This document shows positions 44,569 to 53,852 of a stretch of 64,000 nt of DNA, piece after piece. The translations under genes and the position numbers were made by a program. Positions within the stretch are counted from its first letter, which is position 1. Every line of letters starts with the position of its first letter. Source of the DNA: Bin5 sp965220715 (lineage in GTDB: Bacteria > Chloroflexota > Anaerolineae > Caldilineales > Caldilineaceae). Where the stretch lies: contig OZ244843.1 in the NCBI GenBank assembly GCA_965220715.1, positions 5,146,001-5,210,000 of the forward strand, written 5' to 3'. The notes under the pieces are model-generated. The model ran no database searches. It had not been told where the DNA came from and saw only the letters and a list, made by a program, of their open reading frames with translations.

Positions 44569-45939
44569 TGCCGTTGCCGCGGCGAAACCTGTAGCTATGG
44601 CGATTCCTTCGCGGCTGCGCTCGCGGATCGGGTCGGCGTGGGCGAGGACCGCGCCCGCAGCCCACAAGTTATCGTAGACAGGCGCGCCGGCCTGGTCCAG
44701 TGGACGAAAGCGGGAATCGACGGACACACCGCCCTGAAAGACAGGATGTCCTCGCTTGTCCAGGAAGAGAGGGCGCAACCATTGAGAACGCGTCTGCGGC
44801 GCTGACAGCGGCAGGTCGAAAACGGTCTCCTTCACGCGGCCGCAGCGGTCACCGCGGATGCCGCCGCCGAGGATTCCGCCGGTCGCCAGCAGGTAGTTGT
44901 GTGCTCTGTGACGCAGAGGACGGCTTCCGGTCTCGGTTTCAATCCATTCAATGCGTCGAGCGGTTGCACTGATCCCGCACACTTCCATTCCAATTTCAAC
45001 GCGTACCCCGAGGCGGGCAAGTTGGGAGCGCAGCGTTGCGTCCAGACGCATACCTGGCACGCTGGGCGGCAGTGTCGGAATTTCAAAAAACGATAGGCCC
45101 GACCGCTGGCCGTCGTGGGATTGGGACGTTCGCCGACCTTGATCGGCGCCTGCTTCACGCAGTAGATCAAAAAGGCGCGAATGTGCGTTCAACCCCAGCA
45201 CGGCAGGAAGGCCCACCCGTTCGCCGGCCTCGGCTACGTCTACGACCATTTCTGTCAGTTGCGCCTGTGGGCCAGGCTGATCCAGCAGCCGGGCCAACTG
45301 CAGTGGGCTTTTGTCACGTCGCTTGGACAGCGGGCTGAGGGGTACGGTTGCGCTGCGAGCACGATGGCCCTGCCTTTGCAGATTTTCGGCGATCAGCGCC
45401 GGGTAGAAGTCGGGCATACCGTTAAGGCCGACGATCACCAGCGGCCGCTCATCCGACAGATTTCCTGCCAGTTGGGCTGTCGGCGCCAGATAGACCGGAC
45501 GCGCCGCGCCGATAGGCGAAATGAGTTGACAGTTTCGCCCAAGAGTGACGTCATTGACCTGCCCGTCTGCGTCAGGCTTTTGCGAAATCTGCTCTTCGGG
45601 GGCACCGGCAGTGGACAAATTCAAGTTGGCGGCGGCGCGTTCATAGGGCAACCCGCCCGCGGCGGTAAGCCGCTGAAACTCATCCAGTGCTTTTGTTATC
45701 GTCGCCACGCCGAGCAGTCGATAGGGATGCGCGGACGGCAGATCGGAAAGCGCTTCCATCCAATCTGCTACCGACTCTCCCCCATTTGGCATATAGCCCA
45801 GGAGATCGATTGTTCCGGCATGCCAGTGCGTCGTCCCGATGCCCTTGGCGATGACTCGCACGCGCAGACCTGCGCGGGCAGCCGTATATGCGGCAAAAAG
45901 GCCGGTCAGGCCGGCGCCGATGATGATGAGATCGAGCAT
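44551..45939 (-). CDS. glpB: Anaerobic glycerol-3-phosphate dehydrogenase, flavoprotein subunit B
   Basis: GlpB binds FMN and forms the catalytic dimer with GlpA. LIIIGAGLTGLFAAYTA at residues 4-20 is the dinucleotide fold, THWHAGTIDLLGY is the GlpB-specific segment near residue 37, and the C-terminal block contains YDNLWAAGAVLAHADPIRERSREGIAIATG with the second flavin-binding pattern. At 462 residues it is slightly longer than E. coli GlpB (about 420). It sits between glpA and glpC in the canonical order A-B-C. Confidence 0.92.
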   Translation of the reverse strand: MLDLIIIGAGLTGLFAAYTAARAGLRVRVIAKGIGTTHWHAGTIDLLGYMPNGGESVADWMEALSDLPSAHPYRLLGVATITKALDEFQRLTAAGGLPYERAAANLNLSTAGAPEEQISQKPDADGQVNDVTLGRNCQLISPIGAARPVYLAPTAQLAGNLSDERPLVIVGLNGMPDFYPALIAENLQRQGHRARSATVPLSPLSKRRDKSPLQLARLLDQPGPQAQLTEMVVDVAEAGERVGLPAVLGLNAHSRLFDLLREAGADQGRRTSQSHDGQRSGLSFFEIPTLPPSVPGMRLDATLRSQLARLGVRVEIGMEVCGISATARRIEWIETETGSRPLRHRAHNYLLATGGILGGGIRGDRCGRVKETVFDLPLSAPQTRSQWLRPLFLDKRGHPVFQGGVSVDSRFRPLDQAGAPVYDNLWAAGAVLAHADPIRERSREGIAIATGFAAATAVASGQ

Positions 45940-46061
45940 GCGCGACTACAGTTTTCCGTTTACAGTCTCCGACGCTTGGAAACGCCACTTTGTGGTACTC
46001 GCCGCCGGTCCAGTTTTCGCCTCCTGATCGAACGCAGTAACTATAGATCAGAATCTAAGAA

Positions 46062-47909
46062 CTAAGAACCGACGCGATAAAAGGACGAGAGCGGGCTTTC
46101 TTTGTCATCGACTGGGAGATGATCGGCATTCAGAATGCTCAGATAGATCAGTTCGTCCAACCTTTCCTGGCGCAGTTGCTGTCCCCACAGGATCGGCGTG
46201 ACGCCCTTCCAGCGTTCCTGCAGAAAGTCCCGCAGGAGGAGATTCGGCTGAGACACCGCCGCCTGCGGATCGATGGCGGGGGAACGCTGGGGCGCGTCGG
46301 CAGCGGGGGCGAGAACGGCGGCCGGCGCAGAGCCATCGGCGGCGCTTTCTGTTACGGAAGCGTTGCGGTGATGATGGGCCGGGGATTGCATATGGGCCAC
46401 CTCCCACTCTCCTGCAGCGGGTGGGTTTGGGGCGGCACGCAGCTGGTGCAGGATACCGACCGCGCGATAGGTACAGAAGCCGCCTTGACATGGCCCCATG
46501 CCGAGGCGTACATCGCGACGCAGATCATCCAGTGTGACGGTTGGGTTGCGCTGCACCGCGCCTTCCAACATTGAACGGGTGACCAGTTCGCACTCGCAGA
46601 TCAGTTCCGTTTGCAGCTCGTCCTCTTCGACTTCGTTGAGTCGATGACCGAGCCAGTAGTGTCCCTGTTCGACACCGGGCACAGTTGTCTCGGCCGTGCG
46701 GCAAGGGCGAGACACACGTAACTGCGCGCAGGCTGCATCGACTGCGGATTCAGCCATCAGGCGGAACGTGGTCCATTTGCCACCGGTGATAGTGATGAAA
46801 CCGCTGACTCCGTCCCGTTGCTCGTGGTTGAGCAGGGCCAATGCGCGGGTCGCTTCGCGACTGTATGGCGGTGACCCATCTCCGCCCAGCTCGGGCGGCT
46901 GCGTGGACCGGGACGTTTGGTGGCCTTGAATTGGTTCATTCGACGTAGACGTCTCCTGGAAGAGAGGCCGTACGCCGGCCCAAGCGCGCAGGATCCGACT
47001 GCTGCTGAGGCCGGGCACCAACTTATCGCCTTCCGTCAACATCAGGTCTACTTCCCACTGCTCAATGGACAGGTTTTCCGGATCGGCAACTTGCTCGTCG
47101 GTCGTGCCGATGACACTGACGGTGTGAATCGGCACCAGAATATCGCCGTCACTGGGCATTTTGCAGCGGTTGATGACTGTGTTTGTCAGACGGCGGTTGG
47201 TTGCGAGCATCACACCTTTGCCCAGAATCATCCTTACATCTACCCCTGCCAACGCTGCGACCTTGCCGGACCAAGCGCCGGCGGCGTTGATTACGAGGTC
47301 GGCGTCGATCCGCAGCTCTTCGCCCGACACGGTATCGAGAACGGTGGCTCCGGATACCGCGCGGTTGCCGTCGCCGCCGGAGAGGTGGAGACGGGTGAGC
47401 TCGTGATAAGGAAGGAGGAGTGCGCCGGCCTGGCGCGCGGCCTGGGCAGTGGCGTGGGTGGCGAGGAAGCTATCGGCGGCGGCATCGGGCAGTTCGAAGA
47501 CGCGACTGATGCGGGGGTTCAGCAGAGGCTCACGCCGCAGAGCCGACGCAGTGGGGATCTCAGTGCAGGGGATGTTGAGGCGACGGCAGGCGGCCGCGAA
47601 ACGATCGGGATAGTCGTCCTCATCTTCGGGCGTAACGACGAAAAATCCGCCGGTGTCTTCGATGCAGTGGGTGTGGGTACGGCGCAAGATGCGATTTTCG
47701 CTGCTACACTCTACGGCGCTATCGACATCCTTCAACACGTATCTTGCGCCGCTGTGCAGGAGGCCGTGGTATCGCCCGGTCGTGCCGTGGGTCAGGTCGC
47801 GTTTTTCGACGAGGACGGTGCGAAAACCTCGAAGGGCGGCATCCCAGGCTACTCCAGTGCCAGTTGCGCCGCCGCCGATCACGAGGATTTCCGTCAGCAT
47901 CCGTTTCAT
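46062..47909 (-). CDS. glpA: Anaerobic glycerol-3-phosphate dehydrogenase, FAD subunit A
   Basis: GlpA oxidises glycerol-3-phosphate to dihydroxyacetone phosphate. The FAD fold ILVIGGGATGTGVAWDAALRG opens the protein, with TTGRYHGLLHSGARY typical of GlpA/GlpD near residue 45. At residues about 435-490 is a BFD-type [2Fe-2S] domain (CECELVTRSM and GPCQGGFCTYR). The 615 residues include a 60-residue Ala/Pro-rich linker (SVTESAADGSAPAAVLAPAA) before a C-terminal helical end, longer than in E. coli. It starts six bases after the Enzyme I stop. Confidence 0.93.
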   Translation of the reverse strand: MKRMLTEILVIGGGATGTGVAWDAALRGFRTVLVEKRDLTHGTTGRYHGLLHSGARYVLKDVDSAVECSSENRILRRTHTHCIEDTGGFFVVTPEDEDDYPDRFAAACRRLNIPCTEIPTASALRREPLLNPRISRVFELPDAAADSFLATHATAQAARQAGALLLPYHELTRLHLSGGDGNRAVSGATVLDTVSGEELRIDADLVINAAGAWSGKVAALAGVDVRMILGKGVMLATNRRLTNTVINRCKMPSDGDILVPIHTVSVIGTTDEQVADPENLSIEQWEVDLMLTEGDKLVPGLSSSRILRAWAGVRPLFQETSTSNEPIQGHQTSRSTQPPELGGDGSPPYSREATRALALLNHEQRDGVSGFITITGGKWTTFRLMAESAVDAACAQLRVSRPCRTAETTVPGVEQGHYWLGHRLNEVEEDELQTELICECELVTRSMLEGAVQRNPTVTLDDLRRDVRLGMGPCQGGFCTYRAVGILHQLRAAPNPPAAGEWEVAHMQSPAHHHRNASVTESAADGSAPAAVLAPAADAPQRSPAIDPQAAVSQPNLLLRDFLQERWKGVTPILWGQQLRQERLDELIYLSILNADHLPVDDKESPLSSFYRVGS

Positions 47910-47915
47910 CGGGCG

Positions 47916-49634
47916 TTATGCAAAGTCGTGGAGGAGTTGATGGATCTCCTGGGCGCGGCTGCATTGGAGCGCTGTGGCGGCGAGCGCTTTGGCCGAGTCC
48001 ATGTCCACGCGGCGAATTGCGGATTTGACCAGGGGAACGGCCGGGCCGGCCACACTGATTTCATTCAACCCCAAGCCCAGCAACAGGGGCTGTACAGACG
48101 GATCGCCGGCGACTTCACCGCAGATGGCGACGGGGATGCCGGCGGCGCGGCCCGCCTCGCAGGTCATGGCGATCAAGCGCAGGACGGAAGGGTCGAGCGG
48201 GGTTGCCAGCGTGGCGACAGCGCTGTTTACGCGGTCAGCGGCGAGTGTATATTGGGCCAGATCGTTGGTGCCGATGCTGAGAAAATCGACCTGAGGCGCG
48301 AGGTGATGCGCCAGGAGAGCAGCGGACGGTACTTCGATCAGGACGCCTACTTCCAGGGTGCCGAGTTGTTGGCGGCAGTGCAGATAGCCGGGAACCTCCT
48401 CAAGCAGCTTCAAAGTCTGCTGGACTTCGTTCACTTTCGAAATCATGGGGATGAGAATTCGAATGCGGGATACCGGCGATACGTTGTGCGCCAGTTCCAC
48501 CAAGGCGCGGGCCTGATCGATGAGCATTTGCGGATGGCGGAGCAGCAGGCGGATGCCGCGCACGCCGAGGAAGGGGTTGGCTTCGGCGGGATGCTGCAGA
48601 TAGGGAACCGGCTTGTCGCCACCGATGTCAAGTAGTCGCACGGTCAGCGAATGGCTGTTTGTGTAAGAATGCACTTCCTGGTAGGCAGCCAGCTGTTCGG
48701 AAATGGTCGGAGGGCTGGTGCGGTGTTGAAACAGATTTTCGGTGCGCAGCAGACCGATACCATCAGCGCCGTTGGAGTAGATGTGCAGGAGATCTTCACG
48801 GCTGTTGACGTTGACGCGTACGGGGATGCGTTCGCCATCCGGAGTCAGTGCCGGCTCATGGGAGTGCGAGAGCGCCTCGGCCTGAAAGCGCTTCAGCCGA
48901 GAACGGGTCAACTCATACTGTTCGAGCGTCTCCTCATCCGGGTCGACGAGGAGACGACCACGGATTCCATCGACTACACCGAACATGCCGCTGGCCAGTT
49001 GCAGGATTTCCGCGCCGGCACTGCAGACGAGGGGGATGCCCAGACTGCGGGCCAGAATTGCGGTGTGGGCGGTGGGGGTGCTGGCGGCCAAAGCAATGCC
49101 TACGACGTGGGCCTGATCAAGATGGGTGGTATCGAAGGCGGTCAAGTCCTCGGCGAGCAGGATTGTGCCGTCAGGTAGGGGGCTCAGCTGGCGGGCGGAG
49201 GTGATCCCTTCCAGGCGGAAGACGAGGCGTTGCCCTACATCGCGGATGTCGGTGGCACGGCTGGCGAAGTACTGGTCGCTGAGGTCCTGGAAGAGTCGGA
49301 CCAGTTCACCCGTCGCCTTCTGGGTGGCGCGGGTGGCGTCGGAACCGGAGTCGATGGCGGCGCGCACGGAGTCGGTCAGCGTGCTGTCATGGAGGATTTC
49401 GCGGTGAACGAGGAAGATCTCTGCGGTTGCGGTCTGCCCGATTTGTGCGAGGCGGGCCAGTTCCTCATCTACGAGGAGGCGGGCTGCCAGAAAGCGTTCC
49501 CACTCTTCTTCGGGGTCGCCGACAGGCGGCGCGGGCGCCTCGCCAGAATCGTCGGCAGCGACCGGAGAATATTTATATAGGTTGCCGATGCCAACCCCGG
49601 GTGCTGCTGAAAGGCCGTGAAAAAGCTGCTGCAC
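47916..49634 (-). CDS. PTS Enzyme I (phosphoenolpyruvate-protein phosphotransferase)
   Basis: Enzyme I takes phosphate from PEP and passes it to HPr. The phospho-accepting histidine is His190 in TPTAHTAILARSLGIP. The PEP domain shows RTENLF, GTNDLAQYTLAADR and CGEVAGD. At 572 residues the protein is full length. It follows the HPr gene by 18 bases in an operon dedicated to glycerol and dihydroxyacetone, so its phosphate most likely serves DhaM. A housekeeping ptsI elsewhere is possible. Confidence 0.93.
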   Translation of the reverse strand: MQQLFHGLSAAPGVGIGNLYKYSPVAADDSGEAPAPPVGDPEEEWERFLAARLLVDEELARLAQIGQTATAEIFLVHREILHDSTLTDSVRAAIDSGSDATRATQKATGELVRLFQDLSDQYFASRATDIRDVGQRLVFRLEGITSARQLSPLPDGTILLAEDLTAFDTTHLDQAHVVGIALAASTPTAHTAILARSLGIPLVCSAGAEILQLASGMFGVVDGIRGRLLVDPDEETLEQYELTRSRLKRFQAEALSHSHEPALTPDGERIPVRVNVNSREDLLHIYSNGADGIGLLRTENLFQHRTSPPTISEQLAAYQEVHSYTNSHSLTVRLLDIGGDKPVPYLQHPAEANPFLGVRGIRLLLRHPQMLIDQARALVELAHNVSPVSRIRILIPMISKVNEVQQTLKLLEEVPGYLHCRQQLGTLEVGVLIEVPSAALLAHHLAPQVDFLSIGTNDLAQYTLAADRVNSAVATLATPLDPSVLRLIAMTCEAGRAAGIPVAICGEVAGDPSVQPLLLGLGLNEISVAGPAVPLVKSAIRRVDMDSAKALAATALQCSRAQEIHQLLHDFA

Positions 49635-49652
49635 AGGTTTACTCGCTGTTGT

Positions 49653-50051
49653 TCAGAAGAGGGAGCAGAGCGCCTCGATGGCTGCGTCAGCGTCCGGGCC
49701 AGATGCCACCAGTTGCAGGCTATGCCCCTGGCGGGCCTGGAGTTGCAGCAACTGGAGAATGCTTTTCAAATCGACGGCGTTGCTGTTACTGCTGAGATTG
49801 GAGGCTGTAATCTGCGCCTGAAACTGGCTGGCAATGCGCACGACATCTCTACCGGAGCGCAGATGAAGGCCGCGGGGATCACTGACAGTGACCACGGCAC
49901 ATTTGGGCAGCTGATGCGGCGGCTCCAACTGTGAGGAGCGAGCATCGGGGAGAGCGGAGTGAGAGGTGTTGCTCTCGCCACTCTCCTGGTGTTGCTCATT
50001 TCTCTCTATTTTTCCCTCCAGAGGGGAAAAAGGTGAAGTTTGATTCTCCAT
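49653..50051 (-). CDS. HPr-like phosphocarrier with N-terminal extension
   Basis: 132 residues, about 45 longer than ordinary HPr. Residues 1-48 are polar, low complexity and probably disordered. The HPr fold begins near 50, with the phosphohistidine site GLHLRSG (His63) in place of the usual GLHARP, so the Pro is replaced by Ser. The region KSILQLLQLQARQG matches the segment around Ser46, whose serine is conserved. It lies between dhaM and the Enzyme I gene and should shuttle phosphate to DhaM. E. coli DhaM carries this domain fused. Confidence 0.88.
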   Translation of the reverse strand: MENQTSPFSPLEGKIERNEQHQESGESNTSHSALPDARSSQLEPPHQLPKCAVVTVSDPRGLHLRSGRDVVRIASQFQAQITASNLSSNSNAVDLKSILQLLQLQARQGHSLQLVASGPDADAAIEALCSLF

Positions 50052-50085
50052 CTCAGGATTCCAAGACTGCGATACTTAGTTTCGT

Positions 50086-50496
50086 TCAGCTTGTGTTTGC
50101 AAGTTTAGGCGCCGAAAGCGCGGCCTCGGCGACAGCGTTCACCGCTCGCAAAGGCTCACCCAGGCTGGCATGGATAGCGGCAACGATTGCACCCTCCACC
50201 AACGGGGCATTGCTCAGGAGACAGTTCTGCCGCTGCTGTTCCGGCAGCATTTCCAGCGCTATTTCCGCCGACATGACGGCGCTGCCAAGATCCATCAACA
50301 ACAGTACACCGTCTTCACACCAGACTTCCTCAATAGCGGACAGAATCTTGTAAGCGTCTGTGCCGAATGTCTCACTGTCATCTGAGAGCCCACCGGCCTG
50401 ACTAATGCCAACCTGATCCCCGGCCATCTGCGCCGCCAATTCATGCACGCCCTGGGCAAGTTTGGCACTATGGGAGACGATCACCAGACCGATCAC
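50086..50496 (-). CDS. dhaM: Dihydroxyacetone kinase phosphotransfer subunit DhaM (EIIA type)
   Basis: 136 residues, an EIIA-man-like domain. The active histidine is His9 in IGLVIVSHSAKLAQG, and LLLMDLGSAVMSAEIALEML is the DhaM signature. It rephosphorylates ADP bound to DhaL. Only this single domain is present, with HPr and Enzyme I as separate genes immediately downstream. A 49-base gap separates it from glpK. Confidence 0.92.
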   Translation of the reverse strand: MIGLVIVSHSAKLAQGVHELAAQMAGDQVGISQAGGLSDDSETFGTDAYKILSAIEEVWCEDGVLLLMDLGSAVMSAEIALEMLPEQQRQNCLLSNAPLVEGAIVAAIHASLGEPLRAVNAVAEAALSAPKLANTS

Positions 50497-50545
50497 GTTT
50501 GAAACTCCAGTGGGGCAAAGAGGTAGTGACTAGCCACCGCGGTTC

Positions 50546-52051
50546 TCACGCCGCCCAACCCAGCGTACGTTCGACAGCTTTTTTCCAGCCGGCATAGCCC
50601 TGCGCTCGTTCGGATTCACCTATTTGCGGCCGCCAGACCTTGTCCACCCGCCATTGCCGTCGCAGGCTTTCCAGGTCTGGCCAGAAACCGACAGCCAGGC
50701 CGGCTGCATAGGCCGCGCCCAGGCTGGTCGTTTCGGCAATGCGGGGACGGATCACCTCAGTTCCCAGGATGTCGGCCTGCATCTGCATCAGCATGTCGTT
50801 GACCGTTGCGCCGCCGTCCACCTTGAGTTGGCGCAAGGGCACGCCGCTGTCGGCGTTCATGGCCTCCAGCACTTCATGTGTCTGGTAGCAGATGGATTCG
50901 AGCGCGGCGCGCACGATGTGTGCCCGGTTCACGTAGCGGGTGAGGCCGACGATGACGCCGCGGGCGTCGCTGCGCCAATGGGGTGCGAACAGCCCGCTAA
51001 AAGCCGGTACCAGATAACAGCCGCCCGAATCGGCAACGCTTTGGGCGATCTCTGCGGTCTCGGCCGCCGAGCTGATCAGTTGCAGTTCGTCTCGCAGCCA
51101 CTGCACGGTGGCGCCGGCCATTGCTATCGAGCCTTCCAGGGCGTATACCGGCGCCGATTCGCCCATCTGGTAGCAAACTGTCGTCAGCAGCCCGTTGCAG
51201 CTGTGGACGATCTCCTCACCGGTGTTCAAAATCATGAAACAGCCGGTTCCGTAGGTGTTTTTGGCCTCGCCAGGACTGAAACAGGTCTGGCCGACGGTCG
51301 CTGCCTGCTGGTCGCCCAGATTGCCGCAGATAGGAATAGCGGCGCCGAAGGGGCCATCCGACGCGGTCATGCCGTAGAAGGCCGGTTCGCTGCTGGGCCG
51401 GATCTCCGGCAACAATGAACGCGGAATCGCCAGAATCTCCATAAGTTCCGCGTCCCAGGCCAGGGATTCCAGATTCATCAGCATTGTACGGCTGGCGTTT
51501 GTGGGATCGGTGACATGTACGCCGGCGGCGCCGGTGAGTTGCCAGATCAGCCAGCTGTCAACTGTACCGCAGATCAGTTCGCCGGCTTCGGCTCTGGCCT
51601 GTGCGCCTTCGACGTTGTCGAGGATCCAGCGGAATTTGGGGCCGGAGAAATAGGTTGCCAAGGGCAGACCGGCCTTTTGCCGGAAAGTAGGGGCGTGGCC
51701 GGCCTCCTCCAAGCGCCGACAGATGCGGTCGGTGCGGGTATCCTGCCAGACGATGGCGTTACAGACCGGCACGCCGGTGCGGCGATCCCACATGACCGCG
51801 GTCTCGCGCTGGTTAGTGATGCCTATGGCGGCGATTTGGCCGGGATGGACGTCACATTTGGACAGTGTCGTCCGGATCACCTCCTGGGTCCGCTGCCAGA
51901 TATCCAGCGGATCGTGTTCGACCCAGCCACTGCGAGGGAAGATCTGTTCGTGTTCCTGCTGGTCGAACCCGACAATCGCACCTTTCTGATCAAAGAGCAT
52001 AAAACGGGTGCTGGTCGTACCGGAATCGATCGCGCCTATCAACTGAGGCAT
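50546..52051 (-). CDS. glpK: Glycerol kinase
   Basis: GlpK makes glycerol-3-phosphate with ATP, feeding GlpABC. AIDSGTTSTRFMLFD at residues 7-21 is the FGGY phosphate-binding segment (Ser replacing the usual Gln in GTTS neighbours is family-normal). ITNQRET and NAIVWQDTRTD follow, and the C-terminal KVDGGATVNDMLMQMQAD matches the ATP-binding end. At 501 residues it is full length. Its start overlaps the dhaL stop by one base (TGATG). Confidence 0.95.
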   Translation of the reverse strand: MPQLIGAIDSGTTSTRFMLFDQKGAIVGFDQQEHEQIFPRSGWVEHDPLDIWQRTQEVIRTTLSKCDVHPGQIAAIGITNQRETAVMWDRRTGVPVCNAIVWQDTRTDRICRRLEEAGHAPTFRQKAGLPLATYFSGPKFRWILDNVEGAQARAEAGELICGTVDSWLIWQLTGAAGVHVTDPTNASRTMLMNLESLAWDAELMEILAIPRSLLPEIRPSSEPAFYGMTASDGPFGAAIPICGNLGDQQAATVGQTCFSPGEAKNTYGTGCFMILNTGEEIVHSCNGLLTTVCYQMGESAPVYALEGSIAMAGATVQWLRDELQLISSAAETAEIAQSVADSGGCYLVPAFSGLFAPHWRSDARGVIVGLTRYVNRAHIVRAALESICYQTHEVLEAMNADSGVPLRQLKVDGGATVNDMLMQMQADILGTEVIRPRIAETTSLGAAYAAGLAVGFWPDLESLRRQWRVDKVWRPQIGESERAQGYAGWKKAVERTLGWAA

Positions 52052-52710
52052 CAGTCTGTACCAGCCATTGTGAACACCTCGGCAGCGGTCTCGAACAGGA
52101 AGTAGGCACTGGTGGCACCCGGGTCCTGATGACCGATGGAGCGCGGGCCAAGGTAACTGGCGCGTCCTTTTCTGGCCTGAATTTCGATTGTATGTTTCAT
52201 GCCCAGGTGGGCGGCTTGGCGGGCTGCGGCCAGTGCGACGGCGGCGCTCTGGTGGGCTGCCAGTGCTGCCTCCATCGCCTCCACCGCCGGTTGGATCGTA
52301 TCGATCATGGTTTTGTCATCGGCCTGGGCCTTGCCCCGCTGCTGGAGTCCATCCAGGCCGTAGCGGAACATCTGCGTAAGCTGTGCCAGATCGACCGAAC
52401 GACCGTTCGTGGGGCTGGTGGCGGCGCGCAGGAAAAAGGTTCCGTAGAGTGGGCCGGCGGCCCCGCCGACCCCACTGATGAGGGTCATGGCGACCGAACG
52501 CAGGAAGGAACTTATATCTTCAGATTGTGCTTCTTCCTGTAGACGCTCCTGCAGCTTTCCCATGCCGCGACGCATATTCACTCCGTGGTCCGCATCGCCG
52601 ATTGCTGTATCCAACTCGGTGAGATGGGCTTCGTTCTCGATGATACGAGAGGCGTAAGCCAAAAGCCATCTGCGGAGTTGTTTTACTGTGATCTCCTGGC
52701 CCATTTTCAT
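52051..52710 (-). CDS. dhaL: Dihydroxyacetone kinase ADP-binding subunit DhaL
   Basis: 219 residues. DTAIGDADHGVNMRRGMG near residues 33-50 supplies the three metal-binding aspartates of DhaL, SGVGGAAGPLYGTFFLRAA is the second signature, and GRASYLGPRSIGHQDPGATSA the third. DhaL carries ADP as a bound cofactor and passes phosphate from DhaM to dihydroxyacetone on DhaK. ATG codons at 52710 and 52704 are both possible starts. Confidence 0.94.
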   Translation of the reverse strand: MKMGQEITVKQLRRWLLAYASRIIENEAHLTELDTAIGDADHGVNMRRGMGKLQERLQEEAQSEDISSFLRSVAMTLISGVGGAAGPLYGTFFLRAATSPTNGRSVDLAQLTQMFRYGLDGLQQRGKAQADDKTMIDTIQPAVEAMEAALAAHQSAAVALAAARQAAHLGMKHTIEIQARKGRASYLGPRSIGHQDPGATSAYFLFETAAEVFTMAGTD

Positions 52711-52712
52711 AA

Positions 52713-52764
52713 TCCGTAGTGCGTATGCAGTTTCGTCATCCGTAGTGCGTATGCAGTTTCGTCA
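52713..52764. repeat. Perfect 26-bp tandem duplication between dhaK and dhaL
   Basis: Bases 52713-52738 and 52739-52764 are identical. On the - strand each copy starts with TGA; the stop codon of dhaK (52762-52764) is the TGA of the first copy it meets. The duplication makes the dhaK-dhaL gap 51 bases instead of about 25. Confidence 0.85.
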
Positions 52765-53745
52765 CCAGTGGAGGGCGGGCGTATGGACGGGCGCATCCCA
52801 CAGGTCCAGCAGTTCGTTGTCCAGTCTCATCAGAGTCATCGTATACCCGCCGCGACCGAGGCTGGTAAGATAGTTTCCGATCAGTTGGCGCTCGACCCGA
52901 ATCCGATGTGCGGCCAGCATATCATGAATCGCCTCGGAGAAGAGGTACAGCTCCAGAGGGGGAGTTCCCCCCATGCCGCTGATCAAGAGCAGTACGCGAT
53001 CGTCGGCCGCAAAGGGCAGGTCATCGAGAATGGGTTGTCCGATCAGGCCGACGATCTCCGGCATGCCCTTACTCACAGAACGCACTTCGCCAGGTTCGCC
53101 GTGGATGCCTACGCCCAGTTCGATCGAATCGTCGGCCAATCTTGCCCCGGGGCCGTTGCGAGGGAGCGTGTCCACATTGGTACCGACCCCCATACTGCGG
53201 GAGGCGGCGACAGCCCGCCGCGTTACTTCCACGGCCGCGTCCAGCGTGTATCCGGATTCGGCGGCGGCCCCGGCAATCTTGCAGGCGAACGTTGCTGCGC
53301 CCAGCCCGCGACGGTTGGCGACGTCCGGGATGGACACGTCGTCGTTGACGAGCACACAGCGGGCGTCTATTCCCTCTTGCAGAGCGATTTCGATGGTAAG
53401 TTCGGTGTTAAGCACGCCGCCGGTATAGTTCTTGACGACGAAGAGCACGCCTCCGCCGTGGTCGACCGAATGGACGGCCGCTAACATTTGAAAGGGAGTA
53501 GGACTGGTAAAGATCGGGCCGGGACAGGCGGCATCCAGCATGCCAAAACCAACATAGCCGGTGGGCAAGGGTTCGTGTCCACTGCCGCTGCCGCTGATAA
53601 CTGCGACTTTCCCGGACCGGGCCGGGACCGTTCGCTCGACAAAGTCCGGGTCAAAATGTACTTTGATTGTGTCCGGGTGACATAGCGCCATGCCACGCAG
53701 ACTCTGCGTGATGGCACTGCCCGGTTTATTTATCAGGTTTTGCAT
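52762..53745 (-). CDS. dhaK: Dihydroxyacetone kinase substrate-binding subunit DhaK
   Basis: 327 residues. GSGSGHEPLPTGYVGFGMLD near residues 52-71 and the covalent substrate-binding histidine in GVGIHGEPGE (His215) mark it as DhaK. It binds dihydroxyacetone as a hemiaminal and receives phosphate through DhaL. It is the first gene of the dhaKL-glpK-dhaM-HPr-EI-glpABC run. The 107-base spacer upstream has no recognisable operator. Confidence 0.94.
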   Translation of the reverse strand: MQNLINKPGSAITQSLRGMALCHPDTIKVHFDPDFVERTVPARSGKVAVISGSGSGHEPLPTGYVGFGMLDAACPGPIFTSPTPFQMLAAVHSVDHGGGVLFVVKNYTGGVLNTELTIEIALQEGIDARCVLVNDDVSIPDVANRRGLGAATFACKIAGAAAESGYTLDAAVEVTRRAVAASRSMGVGTNVDTLPRNGPGARLADDSIELGVGIHGEPGEVRSVSKGMPEIVGLIGQPILDDLPFAADDRVLLLISGMGGTPPLELYLFSEAIHDMLAAHRIRVERQLIGNYLTSLGRGGYTMTLMRLDNELLDLWDAPVHTPALHW

Positions 53746-53852
53746 AGTTCATTGTGGGCAATGCTCTGCAACACCACAGCTATTGTAGCCTGAAGTGCAG
53801 CCTTATCCAACGCTGCGGGTGGTTAATGGTCAGCGGCAAGTACAGTACCTGT

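Noticed and set aside
46917..48635. 572-codon open frame on the + strand
   Set aside because: It runs antisense through glpA and Enzyme I, both with intact family motifs, and has no recognisable domain.
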